From: a candidate division Kazan bacterium RBG_13_50_9 | GTDB lineage: Bacteria; Patescibacteriota; Kazan-3B-28; UBA10110 | Length of the DNA: 34,225 bases | Assembly (NCBI GenBank): GCA_001772255.1 | Contig: META01000003.1 | Coordinates: forward strand, 73,071-107,295 | Reading direction: 5' to 3' | Part shown: positions 21,166 to 29,635 of the stretch, piece by piece | Layout of the letters: each line of letters begins with the position of its first letter | How positions within the stretch are numbered: position 1 is the stretch's first letter | Program-made: the position numbers and the translations under genes | The notes under the pieces: model-generated | The model's input: the letters and a program-made list of their open reading frames with translations, nothing else | What the model was told of the DNA's origin: nothing | The model's database searches: none

Positions 21166-22008
21166 ATGGAGCTGACTGATCCAGCCACCATTAGAACTAT
21201 TCTCAAAGAATACGGGATGTCTGCCCAAAAGAAACTAGGGCAACATTTTTTAATTGACCAGGCAGTCCTCTCCGACACTATCCGAGCCGCCCAGCTTACG
21301 GCCAAAGATACCGTACTGGAGATTGGTCCCGGGTTAGGCACACTAACTCGTGCTCTTTGCGACCAGGCCTTGCAGGTGGTAGCTATCGAGAAGGACCCCC
21401 AGATGATCAAGGCATTCCGCTTAATTAATGCAGACTTAACTAACGTCCAGTTACTAGCCGGCAACGCTCTGGTGCTCCCCCCAAAATTCTTTACCGATAC
21501 TCTTAAGGGAAACTACAAGCTAGTGGCTAATCTGCCATACTATCTAACCTCGGCTATCTTACGGTTTTTCTTACAAACCAAATGGCGCCCTGCTATGATG
21601 GTACTGATGGTGCAGCGAGAAGTGGCAGAGAGAATTATTGCCACTCCGCCTGATGCTAACCTACTTAGCGTTGCGGTCCAGTTCTATGGCCAACCGAAGC
21701 TCATCCAGACAATACCAGCGAGATCATTCTGGCCGGCCCCCAAGGTCGACTCCGCAATCATCAAAATTATCCCTCACCCCAAAGCACTTTACTCTATTAA
21801 TGACGAAAGAAAGTTCTTCCGCATAGTCAAAGCTGGCTTTAGCCAGCGCCGCAAACAGCTACATAACTCACTCTCCGGAGGCCTCAATTTATCCGATGAA
21901 ACGGTCAGGCAGGCTCTCCGCAAAAGTAGAATCGCCAGCCACCGCCGCGCCCAAACTCTAACTCTAGCTGAATGGGTAAAACTGTACGAAAAAATCAAAA
22001 TCACCTAG
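21166..22008 (+). CDS. rsmA: 16S rRNA dimethyladenosine methyltransferase RsmA (KsgA)
   Basis: RsmA dimethylates two adjacent adenines near the 3' end of 16S rRNA. This 280-aa copy has the family signature KKLGQHFLID (22-31), the S-adenosylmethionine loop LEIGPGLGTLT, VVAIEKDPQM, the catalytic NLPYYLTSAIL motif, and FWPAPKVDSAIIKI with the C-terminal helical domain. It lies 16 bases after the RlpA-like gene. The next gene starts inside its 3' end (37-base overlap), so it belongs to one operon running through rsmI. Confidence 0.96.
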   Translation: MELTDPATIRTILKEYGMSAQKKLGQHFLIDQAVLSDTIRAAQLTAKDTVLEIGPGLGTLTRALCDQALQVVAIEKDPQMIKAFRLINADLTNVQLLAGNALVLPPKFFTDTLKGNYKLVANLPYYLTSAILRFFLQTKWRPAMMVLMVQREVAERIIATPPDANLLSVAVQFYGQPKLIQTIPARSFWPAPKVDSAIIKIIPHPKALYSINDERKFFRIVKAGFSQRRKQLHNSLSGGLNLSDETVRQALRKSRIASHRRAQTLTLAEWVKLYEKIKIT

Positions 22009-23195
22009 CGGCTCTGCGAGCCGGGGTGATCAACGGCGCCTCTACTAATGATCCGGCCGGCATCGCCACTTTCATGCAAGTGGGTAGCACCACCGGTTTT
22101 GGCTTGGCGTGGCTAGTAGCGATCGCCACCCCGTTAGTCATCGCAATTGAGGATATGAGCGCCCGGATTGGCATTGTTACTCGACGCGGGCTAAATGCAT
22201 CGATCCATTCACGGTTTGGGGAAACTTGGGCGATCATTGCTGGGCTGATTGTATTAATCTGCAATACAGCAACCATCGGTGCCAACATCACCGCCGTATC
22301 TGAAATCATGGGCGCAGCCCTCCAACTTCGCTGGGAATGGTTAGTTATCCCAGTGGTTTTGCTGATATCGCTACTAATGGTTAAAGGAAGCTACCGGTCG
22401 ATCAGCAAGTATCTGCTAATTCTAACCGCCTCATTATTGCTCTATGTCATAGCTATATTTAATATGCCTATTGACCTTGCTGAGATCTGGCAGCAACTTT
22501 GGCCGATCAGCCTTGGCGATGGATCATTACTCTGGTTAATAGCCGCTGTAGCTATTTTAGGCACCACCATCACTCCCAATACTATCTTCTGGCAAGCCAC
22601 CGAGGAGGTCGAGGAACAGATCAGAATCAAAGCGATGCGACAAGAGCGCCGCGGCGTTATAATCGGATTTATCTACGCTAATTTGGTAGCGCTATCAGTG
22701 ATGCTGATGGCTAGCTTAGTCTTTGGCGGATCGCATTTGGTGAGCAGCGCCAGCGAAGCTGCCCAAATGTTGCGGCCACTGGCAGGCAACTGGGCATTTG
22801 GTTTATTTGCTCTGGGAATTATCGGCTCGGGTTTTTTGGGCATCCCGATTTTAGCTGCCTCCACTGCTTATGCCGGAACCGAGGCGCTTAATCTGCCCGA
22901 AGGACTTAATCGGAAGATCAAACAAGCTCGCGGATTCTATATTCTGCTAATCGGCTCCCTAGTAGTCGGGGGTTTGTTAGTATTAACTCGCATCCCGCCG
23001 ATGATCATGTTGCTTTATACACAGGTTCTCAATGGTATCTTAACCCCAATCCTGATCGTGCTAATGACAATCATCGCCAATGACAAAAAAATCATGGGGC
23101 GGCATACTAACGGCTGGCTGACTAATCTTCTCGCAATAGTCGCCGTCGGGTTGATGATCTTATTTGGTGTTTGGTTAATCACCAAACTACTGTAA
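21972..23195 (+). CDS. Nramp-related divalent metal transporter with altered TM6 motif
   Basis: This 407-aa protein has about eleven membrane helices and Nramp (LeuT-fold) features. TM1 has STNDPAGIATFMQVG (24-38), resembling the DPGN metal-binding break. ATPLVIAIEDMSARIGIVT follows, then TM6 with ILGTTITPNTIFWQATEEVEE. Canonical Nramp has a metal-coordinating Met in an MPH motif; this protein has T201-P-N203. The GTTxxPxxxFWQAxEEVEE pattern belongs, as I recall, to an Nramp-related side clade whose substrate is uncertain (Mg2+, Mn2+ or other). It starts at ATG 21972 within the end of rsmA and ends with a stop that overlaps the rsmI start. Confidence 0.8.
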   Translation: MGKTVRKNQNHLAALRAGVINGASTNDPAGIATFMQVGSTTGFGLAWLVAIATPLVIAIEDMSARIGIVTRRGLNASIHSRFGETWAIIAGLIVLICNTATIGANITAVSEIMGAALQLRWEWLVIPVVLLISLLMVKGSYRSISKYLLILTASLLLYVIAIFNMPIDLAEIWQQLWPISLGDGSLLWLIAAVAILGTTITPNTIFWQATEEVEEQIRIKAMRQERRGVIIGFIYANLVALSVMLMASLVFGGSHLVSSASEAAQMLRPLAGNWAFGLFALGIIGSGFLGIPILAASTAYAGTEALNLPEGLNRKIKQARGFYILLIGSLVVGGLLVLTRIPPMIMLLYTQVLNGILTPILIVLMTIIANDKKIMGRHTNGWLTNLLAIVAVGLMILFGVWLITKLL

Positions 23196-23866
23196 TGGGC
23201 ACACTATATGTAGTAGCGACCCCCATTGGCAACTTGGAGGATATCACTCTGCGGGCTATCCGTATCCTACAGGAGGCAGATCTAATCGCTTGCGAAGACT
23301 CCCGCATAACTAAGCGTCTGTTGGTGCGACACGAGATCGATACCCCAACCATCTCCTATCATCAGCATAGCGGGGAGGAAAAGACTGCAGTACTATTAGA
23401 GAAGCTCCGGGCTGGCCAAAGCATTGCTTTAGTAACGGATGCGGGCACCCCAGGGATCCAGGACCCCGGAGGGAGACTGGTCCGGGCAGTGCGCAATGCC
23501 CAGATCTCGGTGGAGGTTATCCCAGGGCCATCTGCCCTAACCGCCGCCCTAAGCGTGGCCGGGATCAGCGCCGATAGCTTTTACTTCGTTGGATTTCTGC
23601 CCAAAAAGAAGGGCCGGCAGACCTTACTGAAAGAGCTCGAGAGATTAGCGATACCGATAGTGATCTACGAGGCGCCTCCCCGCGTCGTTAAAACCCTGCG
23701 CGACATCCACGCTTACTTAGGCGAACGCAAGATCATCGCTGCTCGCGAGCTCACCAAAAAGTTCGAGGAGCTGCAAGAGGGGACAGTAACCAGCCTGCTA
23801 AATCATTTTACTAACCACCGGCCTAAGGGCGAATTTGTAATTATTGTGCTGCCGGACATATACTAA
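23195..23866 (+). CDS. rsmI: 16S rRNA 2'-O-ribose C1402 methyltransferase RsmI
   Basis: RsmI methylates the 2'-OH of C1402 in the decoding centre. Motifs: GTLYVVATPIGNLEDITLRA at the N-terminus, ACEDSRITKRLL, ALVTDAGTPGIQDPG, VIPGPSALTAALSVAGI, FVGFLPKKKGRQ and ELTKKFEELQEGT. The frame opens upstream at 23171, but the ATG at 23195 overlaps the stop of the transporter (TAATG) and gives the family N-terminus, so 223 aa is chosen. It sits in an operon with rsmA and so pairs two 16S rRNA methylases. Confidence 0.95.
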   Translation: MGTLYVVATPIGNLEDITLRAIRILQEADLIACEDSRITKRLLVRHEIDTPTISYHQHSGEEKTAVLLEKLRAGQSIALVTDAGTPGIQDPGGRLVRAVRNAQISVEVIPGPSALTAALSVAGISADSFYFVGFLPKKKGRQTLLKELERLAIPIVIYEAPPRVVKTLRDIHAYLGERKIIAARELTKKFEELQEGTVTSLLNHFTNHRPKGEFVIIVLPDIY

Positions 23867-23883
23867 GGCTGAGGAAACACCGG

Positions 23884-24063
23884 ATGGCAGATAAAACACA
23901 AAAAAAGAAGGGAGTTAGCCGACTTAGATCCCTACTTCCCAAAAAGAAAGACTTCATCATGCAGATGCCAGAAGATGGGGATGAGGATATCCACTGGCTA
24001 TTCTGGGTGTTGGTGGTATTGGCAGTATTGTTCTTGATCAGTCTGCTCTTCATTGGTTGGTAG
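23884..24063 (+). CDS. 59-aa single-pass membrane protein
   Basis: The ATG at 23884 opens 59 codons ending in TAG at 24061-24063. The N-terminal half is basic (KTQKKKGVSRLRSLLPKKK), a short acidic stretch EDGDEDIHW follows, and the C-terminus is one membrane helix (about 38-57, FWVLVVLAVLFLISLLFIGW). A weak SD (GAGGAA) precedes it. It lies 17 bases after rsmI and before a structured terminator, so it is likely the last gene of the operon. The positive-inside rule would put the N-terminus in the cytoplasm. The function is unknown. Confidence 0.65.
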   Translation: MADKTQKKKGVSRLRSLLPKKKDFIMQMPEDGDEDIHWLFWVLVVLAVLFLISLLFIGW

Positions 24064-24100
24064 GACCCATCCATTACTCTCTTGCCTCTATTAAAAGTCG

Positions 24101-24160
24101 AACCGCACCTCAAGCGACAGAAGGATAATGAATCCTCTTGCTAATGTTGGTGCGGTTTTT
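24101..24160 (+). terminator. Branched terminator after the rsmA-rsmI operon
   Basis: AACCGCACC (24101-24109) pairs with GGTGCGGTT (24149-24157), followed by TTT. A smaller hairpin AGGAT/ATCCT lies inside the large loop (24122-24136). It reaches the stop codon of the convergent gene at 24159. Confidence 0.5.
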
Positions 24161-24683
24161 ACGGATGGTCTGACGGTGTGGTGAAGAGATGGGCAATAAC
24201 GGCATCGTCCTCATTCGGACGAAGGCCGCAATAGCGGCATGGCCCCTCATTGTCGGATCGCCGACGTTCCTCGTCTTCGAAATCGCAGTGTGGGCACTGC
24301 CAATGGGGGAGGGACTGGCTAATGGTGGGGGGAGGCAGGGATAGCTCGGAAGAGCGATCTTTGGTGGCGGTAACTGACCAGATTGAGTATTTGGGGAAGT
24401 ATCCAAGGACGCTCTTGATATAGGCGCGGACCTGTTTTGGGTGCAGAGCCCGGACCACTTTGATGCCCTTAGAATAGCAGAATGCCAAGAAGTACTCCCC
24501 CTTCGCTCCAGAAGCCACCGGCAACATCTCATAGTCCATAGCTTCCGCCGCTTTCTTGACTGCTTCTCCCCGAGAACTGGCCTCAACAAAGAGTTCATGT
24601 TTACTCCACCCCTCATCAATCTTCGTCGTTTCCCAGTAAGCCATCTTCACTCGCCAGATAACAAGCTCTTTCTCTTTGCCCAA
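24159..24683 (-). CDS. Hypothetical protein with C-terminal zinc ribbon
   Basis: The 174-aa product is not a family I recognise. Residues about 14-95 look alpha/beta (MAYWETTKIDEGWSKHELFV, EAVKKAAEAMDYEMLPV, GIKVVRALHPKQVRAYIKSV). After a proline/serine linker come two cysteine pairs, WQCPHCDFED and GPCRYCGLRP, which form a rubredoxin-like zinc ribbon. The start is uncertain. TTG at 24683 sits 9 bases after a strong SD (AAGGAGG), while ATG at 24644 (MAYWETT) has only a weak one. An out-of-frame ATGATG lies right behind the SD and would give a 24-aa peptide. It stands alone under its own promoter. Confidence 0.7.
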   Translation of the reverse strand: MGKEKELVIWRVKMAYWETTKIDEGWSKHELFVEASSRGEAVKKAAEAMDYEMLPVASGAKGEYFLAFCYSKGIKVVRALHPKQVRAYIKSVLGYFPKYSIWSVTATKDRSSELSLPPPTISQSLPHWQCPHCDFEDEERRRSDNEGPCRYCGLRPNEDDAVIAHLFTTPSDHP

Positions 24684-24755
24684 ACATCATCACCTCCTTC
24701 TTCCCTGGTTGGGCCAAAGAGAGACCTCTCTCAAAGAACGGATCGAATTCATCAT

Positions 24756-24784
24756 AAGATATCATGCTCTCCAGAGTAAGTCAA
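24756..24784 (-). promoter_or_regulatory. Promoter of the zinc-ribbon gene at 24159
   Basis: On the minus strand TTGACT (24784-24779), 17 bases, TATCTT (24761-24756). It lies back to back with the L,D-transpeptidase promoter, with 10 bases between the two -35 hexamers. Confidence 0.55.
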
Positions 24785-24794
24785 GGGGAAAATG

Positions 24795-24823
24795 TTGACT
24801 GGAAGCGGTTTTTTTGATATAAT
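24795..24823 (+). promoter_or_regulatory. Promoter of the L,D-transpeptidase gene
   Basis: TTGACT (24795-24800), 17-base spacer GGAAGCGGTTTTTTTGA, TATAAT (24818-24823) with extended TGA. It resembles the promoters at 5603 and 6689 in the spacer itself. Confidence 0.8.
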
Positions 24824-24860
24824 AAAAAGATACATTATATACACCAACACTAATATAAAA

Positions 24861-25820
24861 ATGAAAATCCTGAAGGTCTTGGGGGTCTCCTTGCTGGGAT
24901 TCAGCTTAATCACCGGCCTTTTTATATATTTTGCCTGGGCAGCCGAAGCCAATGAGACGAATGCAGCCCCCTATCGCTATAAAGTCATCAGCCAAAGTGA
25001 AGACCCCCTATTAGATCCAACCGGGCCGGGTTTTTTGAAGGTGACTATCCAGAACGTGGGACAAAACGACTGGCCATTAGATAATCTGTATCTGGGCAGC
25101 ATCTTCTTTGACGGCGCTTACGATCGAGTCAGCCGGTTCGCCACTTCCGAGTGGACAGACGGCTTAAGAATCCACCCTGGTAGTGCAGAGGGGGAAGAGG
25201 AGGTCCCGCCTCGGGGCCGGGTTAGTTTTGACATCCCCATTCGAGCCGTAGCCCAAAGTGGCCTCTATAAAGAGACCTTCAGGCCAGTTTTGGAGCATAT
25301 AGGCTGGGTTGATGGACAGCCCATCGAATGGCTGGTACAGGTCGGCTCAGAGCTGAGCTATCAGAGCCGGGACGACAAACAGATTCAGATTATCTTAGAC
25401 GAACAGCGCCTGCTCGCCATTGAGAATCATGTGGTTATCTTGGATACACCGATCTCCAGTGGCAAATCCGGCTATAGCACAGCAAAGGGCCTGTATAAGA
25501 TCTTTAATCATATCGATACGGCATACTCTTCGGCGTACGAACTATATATGGATAACTGGATGGCGCTAGCCAGTCTAAAATACGGCCTCACCGGCTACGG
25601 CCTCCACGCTTTGCCGTTTTGGAGAGTTAACCCCAGCGGTCGCTATGCCGGGAGAGAGGGGGAGGTCATCAACGGGCGGCTGTACACCCAAGGCAAGCTG
25701 TATGAAGACTACACTCACTTGGGCGAAAAAAGATCGCACGGCTGTGTGCGAGTGGGGATCACCGCCTCAAAAGTGCTTTATGACTGGGCGGAGAATGGAA
25801 CGCTAGTCGAAATCATCTAG
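24861..25820 (+). CDS. L,D-transpeptidase (YkuD) with N-terminal Ig-like domain
   Basis: This 319-aa exported enzyme has a signal or anchor segment (about 4-26, VLGVSLLGFSLITGLFIYFAW). A beta-sandwich domain (about 40-155) includes VTIQNVGQNDWPLDNLYLGS and GRVSFDIPIRA, similar to NBR1/CARDB-type Ig-like domains. The YkuD domain (about 170-319) has QIQIILDEQRLLAIENHVVI, then YGLHALPFW and the catalytic SHGCVRV with Cys295. YkuD enzymes make 3-3 crosslinks or attach proteins to peptidoglycan. The ATG at 24861 is chosen because the promoter lies within the longer upstream frame. No SD is visible. It is convergent with recA, with only 5 bases between the stops. Confidence 0.9.
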   Translation: MKILKVLGVSLLGFSLITGLFIYFAWAAEANETNAAPYRYKVISQSEDPLLDPTGPGFLKVTIQNVGQNDWPLDNLYLGSIFFDGAYDRVSRFATSEWTDGLRIHPGSAEGEEEVPPRGRVSFDIPIRAVAQSGLYKETFRPVLEHIGWVDGQPIEWLVQVGSELSYQSRDDKQIQIILDEQRLLAIENHVVILDTPISSGKSGYSTAKGLYKIFNHIDTAYSSAYELYMDNWMALASLKYGLTGYGLHALPFWRVNPSGRYAGREGEVINGRLYTQGKLYEDYTHLGEKRSHGCVRVGITASKVLYDWAENGTLVEII

Positions 25821-25825
25821 ACAGG

Positions 25826-26830
25826 TTAGCCAACAATGCGAATAGCTTTATCGACCCTATCGGCAATCTTCGGATTGGCACGCAAAAATTCCTTGGCTGC
25901 CTCGCGCCCCTGGCCAATCTTTTCACCATCATATTCATACCAGGCACCAGATTTATTGATGATGCCTCGGTGCACACCCAAATCGACCAGCTCACCAAAT
26001 CTCGAGATGCCTTCGTTAAACATCAAGTCAAACTCGGCCTGGCGGAAGGGAGGGGCCACCTTATTTTTGACGACCTTAACCCTGACCCGATTACCTACAT
26101 TAACCTCACCCTCTTTAAGCGCCTCAATCCGGCGGATGTCCAAGCGCACCGATGAATAGAACTTAAGGGCGTTACCGCCGGTAGTGGTCTCGGGGTTACC
26201 AAACATAATCCCGATCCTCATCCGCAACTGATTAATAAAGATCACGGTGGTGCGGGATTTACTAACATAAGCAGTAATCTTGCGCAGAGCTTGGCTCATT
26301 AACCTCGCTTGTAGACCCATATGGGCATCGCCCATCTCCCCTTCAAGCTCAGCTCGGGGAACCAGAGCCGCCACGGAGTCTATAACCACTACCCCTACCG
26401 AATTAGATCGCACCAAAGCTTCAACAATATCCAGCGCCTGCTCACCGGTATCCGGCTGGGAGATAAGCAGGTTCTTAGTGTCTACACCGATGCGCTTCGC
26501 GTAGTCCGGATCCAGCGCATGCTCGGCATCGATAAAGGCTGCAGTCTCGCCCCGCCTTTGGGCCTGAGCAATAATATGCAGAGCCAGAGTGGTCTTGCCG
26601 GAAGACTCTGGTCCAAAGATCTCCACCACTCGTCCTTTGGGGACACCACCCACTCCTAACGCCATATCCAAGGTCAGTGAACCGGTAGGGATCACCTCCA
26701 CATCCCTGCGCTCGGCCTCCCCTAAGCGCATTACCGCCCCCTTGCCGTAACGCTTCTCAATATCACTGAGGGCCTGGCTTAAGGACTCTTCGGTGGCCGG
26801 AGATTTGATTGTGGTTTTAGCAGGGCCCAT
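25826..26830 (-). CDS. recA: Recombinase RecA
   Basis: RecA forms filaments on single-stranded DNA for strand exchange. This 334-aa copy has Walker A GPESSGKT (73-80), [19 protein letters not shown], the DNA-binding loop 2 region [20 protein letters not shown] and the C-terminal domain ending VDKAIRIVG. The acidic C-terminal tail of many RecA proteins is absent. Nothing in the core is missing. The ATG has no SD. The gene starts 25 bases after yajQ and is most likely cotranscribed with ftsK and yajQ. Confidence 0.97.
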   Translation of the reverse strand: MGPAKTTIKSPATEESLSQALSDIEKRYGKGAVMRLGEAERRDVEVIPTGSLTLDMALGVGGVPKGRVVEIFGPESSGKTTLALHIIAQAQRRGETAAFIDAEHALDPDYAKRIGVDTKNLLISQPDTGEQALDIVEALVRSNSVGVVVIDSVAALVPRAELEGEMGDAHMGLQARLMSQALRKITAYVSKSRTTVIFINQLRMRIGIMFGNPETTTGGNALKFYSSVRLDIRRIEALKEGEVNVGNRVRVKVVKNKVAPPFRQAEFDLMFNEGISRFGELVDLGVHRGIINKSGAWYEYDGEKIGQGREAAKEFLRANPKIADRVDKAIRIVG

Positions 26831-26855
26831 ATATTAAGCGTAACACGGATAGATA

Positions 26856-27350
26856 CTAACGGTAATTTGTAAACTGCAGGGGGATCTTAACCGTCGAGCT
26901 CCCTCGCAAGAGTCCAATCACTGCCTGAAGTTCGTCCTTACTTTTAGAGCTGACTCTGATCGTTGGGCCTTGAATAACGGCTTTGAGCTTAGGCAGTTCC
27001 TGACGAATCAGCTTATTGATAGTTTTGGCATACTCTGCATCAATGCCCTCAACTAATTTGACCGTAGACCGTAGGCTGCCACCCGAGGCAGACTCCCGCT
27101 TCTCCTCACCTAAGATCCTAAGATCCAGCCCCCGACGGATGAGCTTAGACTGGATGATATCCATAACCGCCCGCAGTTTATATTCATCCGGCACTAGTAC
27201 CACTAGCTGCTTATCCTCGACCTTGATCTCCACCGGCACGTCTTTAAAGTCGTAACGAGCAGCAATTTCTTTGCGGGTCTGGTCCAAAGCATTATTGAGC
27301 TCTTGCCAATCTATCTCGGAGACAATGTCAAAGGAGAATTCCACCGCCAT
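26856..27350 (-). CDS. yajQ: YajQ family nucleotide-binding protein
   Basis: This 164-aa protein is full length. Hallmarks are the N-terminal FSFDIVSEIDWQELNNALDQ, KEIAARYDFKDVPVEI, DIIQSKLIRRGLDL and VQFT-like end LQFTNYR, together with IQGPTIRVSSKSKDELQAVI. Family members bind nucleotides, and cyclic di-GMP binding was reported for a relative in Xanthomonas. Its start overlaps the ftsK stop (TAATG), so translation should be coupled to ftsK. Confidence 0.95.
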   Translation of the reverse strand: MAVEFSFDIVSEIDWQELNNALDQTRKEIAARYDFKDVPVEIKVEDKQLVVLVPDEYKLRAVMDIIQSKLIRRGLDLRILGEEKRESASGGSLRSTVKLVEGIDAEYAKTINKLIRQELPKLKAVIQGPTIRVSSKSKDELQAVIGLLRGSSTVKIPLQFTNYR

Positions 27351-29542
27351 TACAGCTCATCCTCTTCTTCCTCGTACTCACCATCGCCCCCGGGGAGGTC
27401 AACTTTAGAGATAAGGATATCTCGGGGCTTGGCTCCCTCGCCCGGCCCCACTACGCCCTTGGCCTCCAGTAAATCCAGCAGCCGGGCAGCCCGGGCATAA
27501 CCGATCCTAAACCTTCTCTGCAGATAACTAGCTGAGGCCTTCCCCGTTTTAACTACCAGCTCAATCGCCTCATCCATCAAATCGTCGCCGTTAGATTCGA
27601 TCTCGGCTTGCTTCGACTCTTTGGTCTCAGCCACCAATTCATCTACGTAAGCGGGATTGTCATGCTGCTTAACAAAATCCGTAACATCTTTAATCTCTTT
27701 GTCGCTGACAAAGACGCCCTGGATACGCTTTGGTTTGCTAGCGTCTGATGGCAAAAAGAGCATATCCCCATTGCCCAATAGCTTGTCGGCGCCAATGGTA
27801 TCAAGAATGGTTCGGGAATCAGTGCCGGAGGTAACACCAAAGGCCAGGCGGGAAGGGAAGTTGGCTTTAATAAGCCCGGTGATAACATCAACTGACGGGC
27901 GCTGGGTCGCCAGCACTAAGTGGATACCCACGGCCCGGGCCATCTGGGCCAGTCGGCAGATGTAGGCCTCCACCTCACGAGCCGATACCGCCATTAGGTC
28001 GGCCAGCTCATCTATCACCAGCACGACATTGGGTATCTTAGACTCCGGATAGGTCTTATTGAAAGCCTCGATGAAACGTACCTTATGGTCAGCAAAGATG
28101 CGATACCTCCGTTCCATCTCTGCCACCAGCCACCGAAGCGAGTTAATAGTCTTAAAAGGATCAACGATGACCGGGGCCAGTAGATGAGGGATATCATTGT
28201 AGGCAGTGAACTCCACCCGCTTCGGGTCCACCAGAATAATCCGCAGATCAGCCGGAGAGTTCTGATAAATGAGGCTGATCAGCAACGCGTTTAAGAATAC
28301 GCTCTTGCCCATACCGGTAGCACCAGCGATCAGTAGGTGCGGCATTCTAACTAAGTCTGCTGCCATCGGAGTGCCCGCCACATCGCGCCCCAGAGGCATG
28401 CGCAGATTAGAACGGACGGCTCCAAAGGCCTCGGATTCGATCACCTCCCGCAACCGCACCAAAGAAGTTTTGCGGTTGGGCACCTCGATCCCCACCAGCG
28501 AGCGGCCGGGGATGGGGGCCTCGATGCGAATCGGATGCGCCGCTAAGGCCAGTGCCAAATCATTAGACAGGTTATTAATCCTGGAGAGTTTAACCCCAGC
28601 GGCCGGCTTAAGCGTGTATTGGGTCACTGTTGGGCCTACATTAACCTCGCTCATCTCTACCTCGAGGCCAAAATCCTCGAGAGTCTCTTGGATAATGCCA
28701 ACATTCTGACGGATATTGCCGCTATCGACCTTAGTAGCCACATTGCTCAGCAGATCAAGCGGGGGAGGAGTGTAGTCACTAGTAGGAGCTAGCTGGGGGG
28801 TAAAGTCTGCTTCGGATTCCCTCTCTTTCTTCTTAATGGGTTGCTTGGTAGTAGTCAGCTTGGGCTCCTCTTCTTTTTTAGCTTCCGCCGCAGGGGTATC
28901 CTCATCCTCTGCATAATCCTCATCACGACCGCCATTAGTATCATTGATAACCACCCTGGGAAACCTAGGCATAGGTGGCAAGCTAATGCGCATACGATAG
29001 TACAGCTCCCTTAAGGGCTGCCCAAAAACAAGTAACAGCGAAATAAAAAAGACCACTCCTAAGATCAGGAGCGAAGCCCAAAAGTCTACGGACTTAACCA
29101 GCCCTAGCGCTACTACAAAACCCAGATACCCGCCCCCCGCACCGCTTAGGGCCATCGCCACGCCATTGCCGGAACTAACAAAGAGATGCATAAGTGAAGA
29201 GATCGCCACCACAAAGAGCACCATTCCAATGATATTGGTAGTAGCAAATTTGTATTTCACTGGATAGAAGAGCGCTATACCAGACCCCACGAGTAGGAGA
29301 GGGAGGATGAAGCTCGTCCACCCTAGGCCCACCCGCAGCATATTATAAAAAACTTGGCCTACGCTACCAGCTGCCCCCAAGATAGCCAGCAGAGTAAAGA
29401 CGCTCAAGCCCAAGAGCAGCACCGCTATCATCTCCCTAACGATGTGCGGCTCCAGCTGAAGATCTAAATTCAGCCCCTCAACCCATTTAGAGGTCTGGTA
29501 CGACCGATAACGATATGGTCTCTTTTTCTTTCTCCTAGCCAT
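27350..29542 (-). CDS. ftsK: DNA translocase FtsK/SpoIIIE
   Basis: FtsK pumps chromosome ends through the closing septum. The 730-aa protein has an N-terminal membrane part with four or five helices (about 35-175), a short charged linker (about 200-260), and the motor. The alpha domain contains NVGPTVTQYTLKPAAGVKLS. Walker A is GATGMGKS (407-414; usual GSGKS with Met at the variable place) and Walker B VVLVIDELADLM (506-517), followed by HLVLATQRPSVDVITGLIKAN. The winged-helix gamma domain that reads polar DNA motifs is present (ASYLQRRFRIGYARAARLLD, 671-690). The linker is short compared with E. coli. The ATG has no SD and lies inside a candidate RNA structure. Confidence 0.96.
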   Translation of the reverse strand: MARRKKKRPYRYRSYQTSKWVEGLNLDLQLEPHIVREMIAVLLLGLSVFTLLAILGAAGSVGQVFYNMLRVGLGWTSFILPLLLVGSGIALFYPVKYKFATTNIIGMVLFVVAISSLMHLFVSSGNGVAMALSGAGGGYLGFVVALGLVKSVDFWASLLILGVVFFISLLLVFGQPLRELYYRMRISLPPMPRFPRVVINDTNGGRDEDYAEDEDTPAAEAKKEEEPKLTTTKQPIKKKERESEADFTPQLAPTSDYTPPPLDLLSNVATKVDSGNIRQNVGIIQETLEDFGLEVEMSEVNVGPTVTQYTLKPAAGVKLSRINNLSNDLALALAAHPIRIEAPIPGRSLVGIEVPNRKTSLVRLREVIESEAFGAVRSNLRMPLGRDVAGTPMAADLVRMPHLLIAGATGMGKSVFLNALLISLIYQNSPADLRIILVDPKRVEFTAYNDIPHLLAPVIVDPFKTINSLRWLVAEMERRYRIFADHKVRFIEAFNKTYPESKIPNVVLVIDELADLMAVSAREVEAYICRLAQMARAVGIHLVLATQRPSVDVITGLIKANFPSRLAFGVTSGTDSRTILDTIGADKLLGNGDMLFLPSDASKPKRIQGVFVSDKEIKDVTDFVKQHDNPAYVDELVAETKESKQAEIESNGDDLMDEAIELVVKTGKASASYLQRRFRIGYARAARLLDLLEAKGVVGPGEGAKPRDILISKVDLPGGDGEYEEEEDEL

Positions 29543-29606
29543 CCCGATTAGAAATCACCACTCTTGCTGATTATGTCCCGAGAAATCGCCGGATTTCTAA
29601 CGGGAC
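29542..29606 (-). promoter_or_regulatory. Alternative hairpins in the ftsK leader, one covering the start codon
   Basis: In the minus-strand mRNA a 14-base segment TCCCGTTAGAAATC (29605-29592) can pair with either of two downstream partners. The near partner GATTTCTCGGGA (29587-29576) gives a 12-bp hairpin with a 4-base loop. The far partner GATTTCTAATCGGGA (29556-29542) gives 14 bp with one bulged base and includes the A of the ftsK ATG. The two pairings exclude each other, an arrangement like a translational switch. The same repeats could instead be protein-binding half-sites. Confidence 0.5.
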
Positions 29607-29635
29607 AAGTTAAAAAGTCTTTCTGTAACAGGTTA

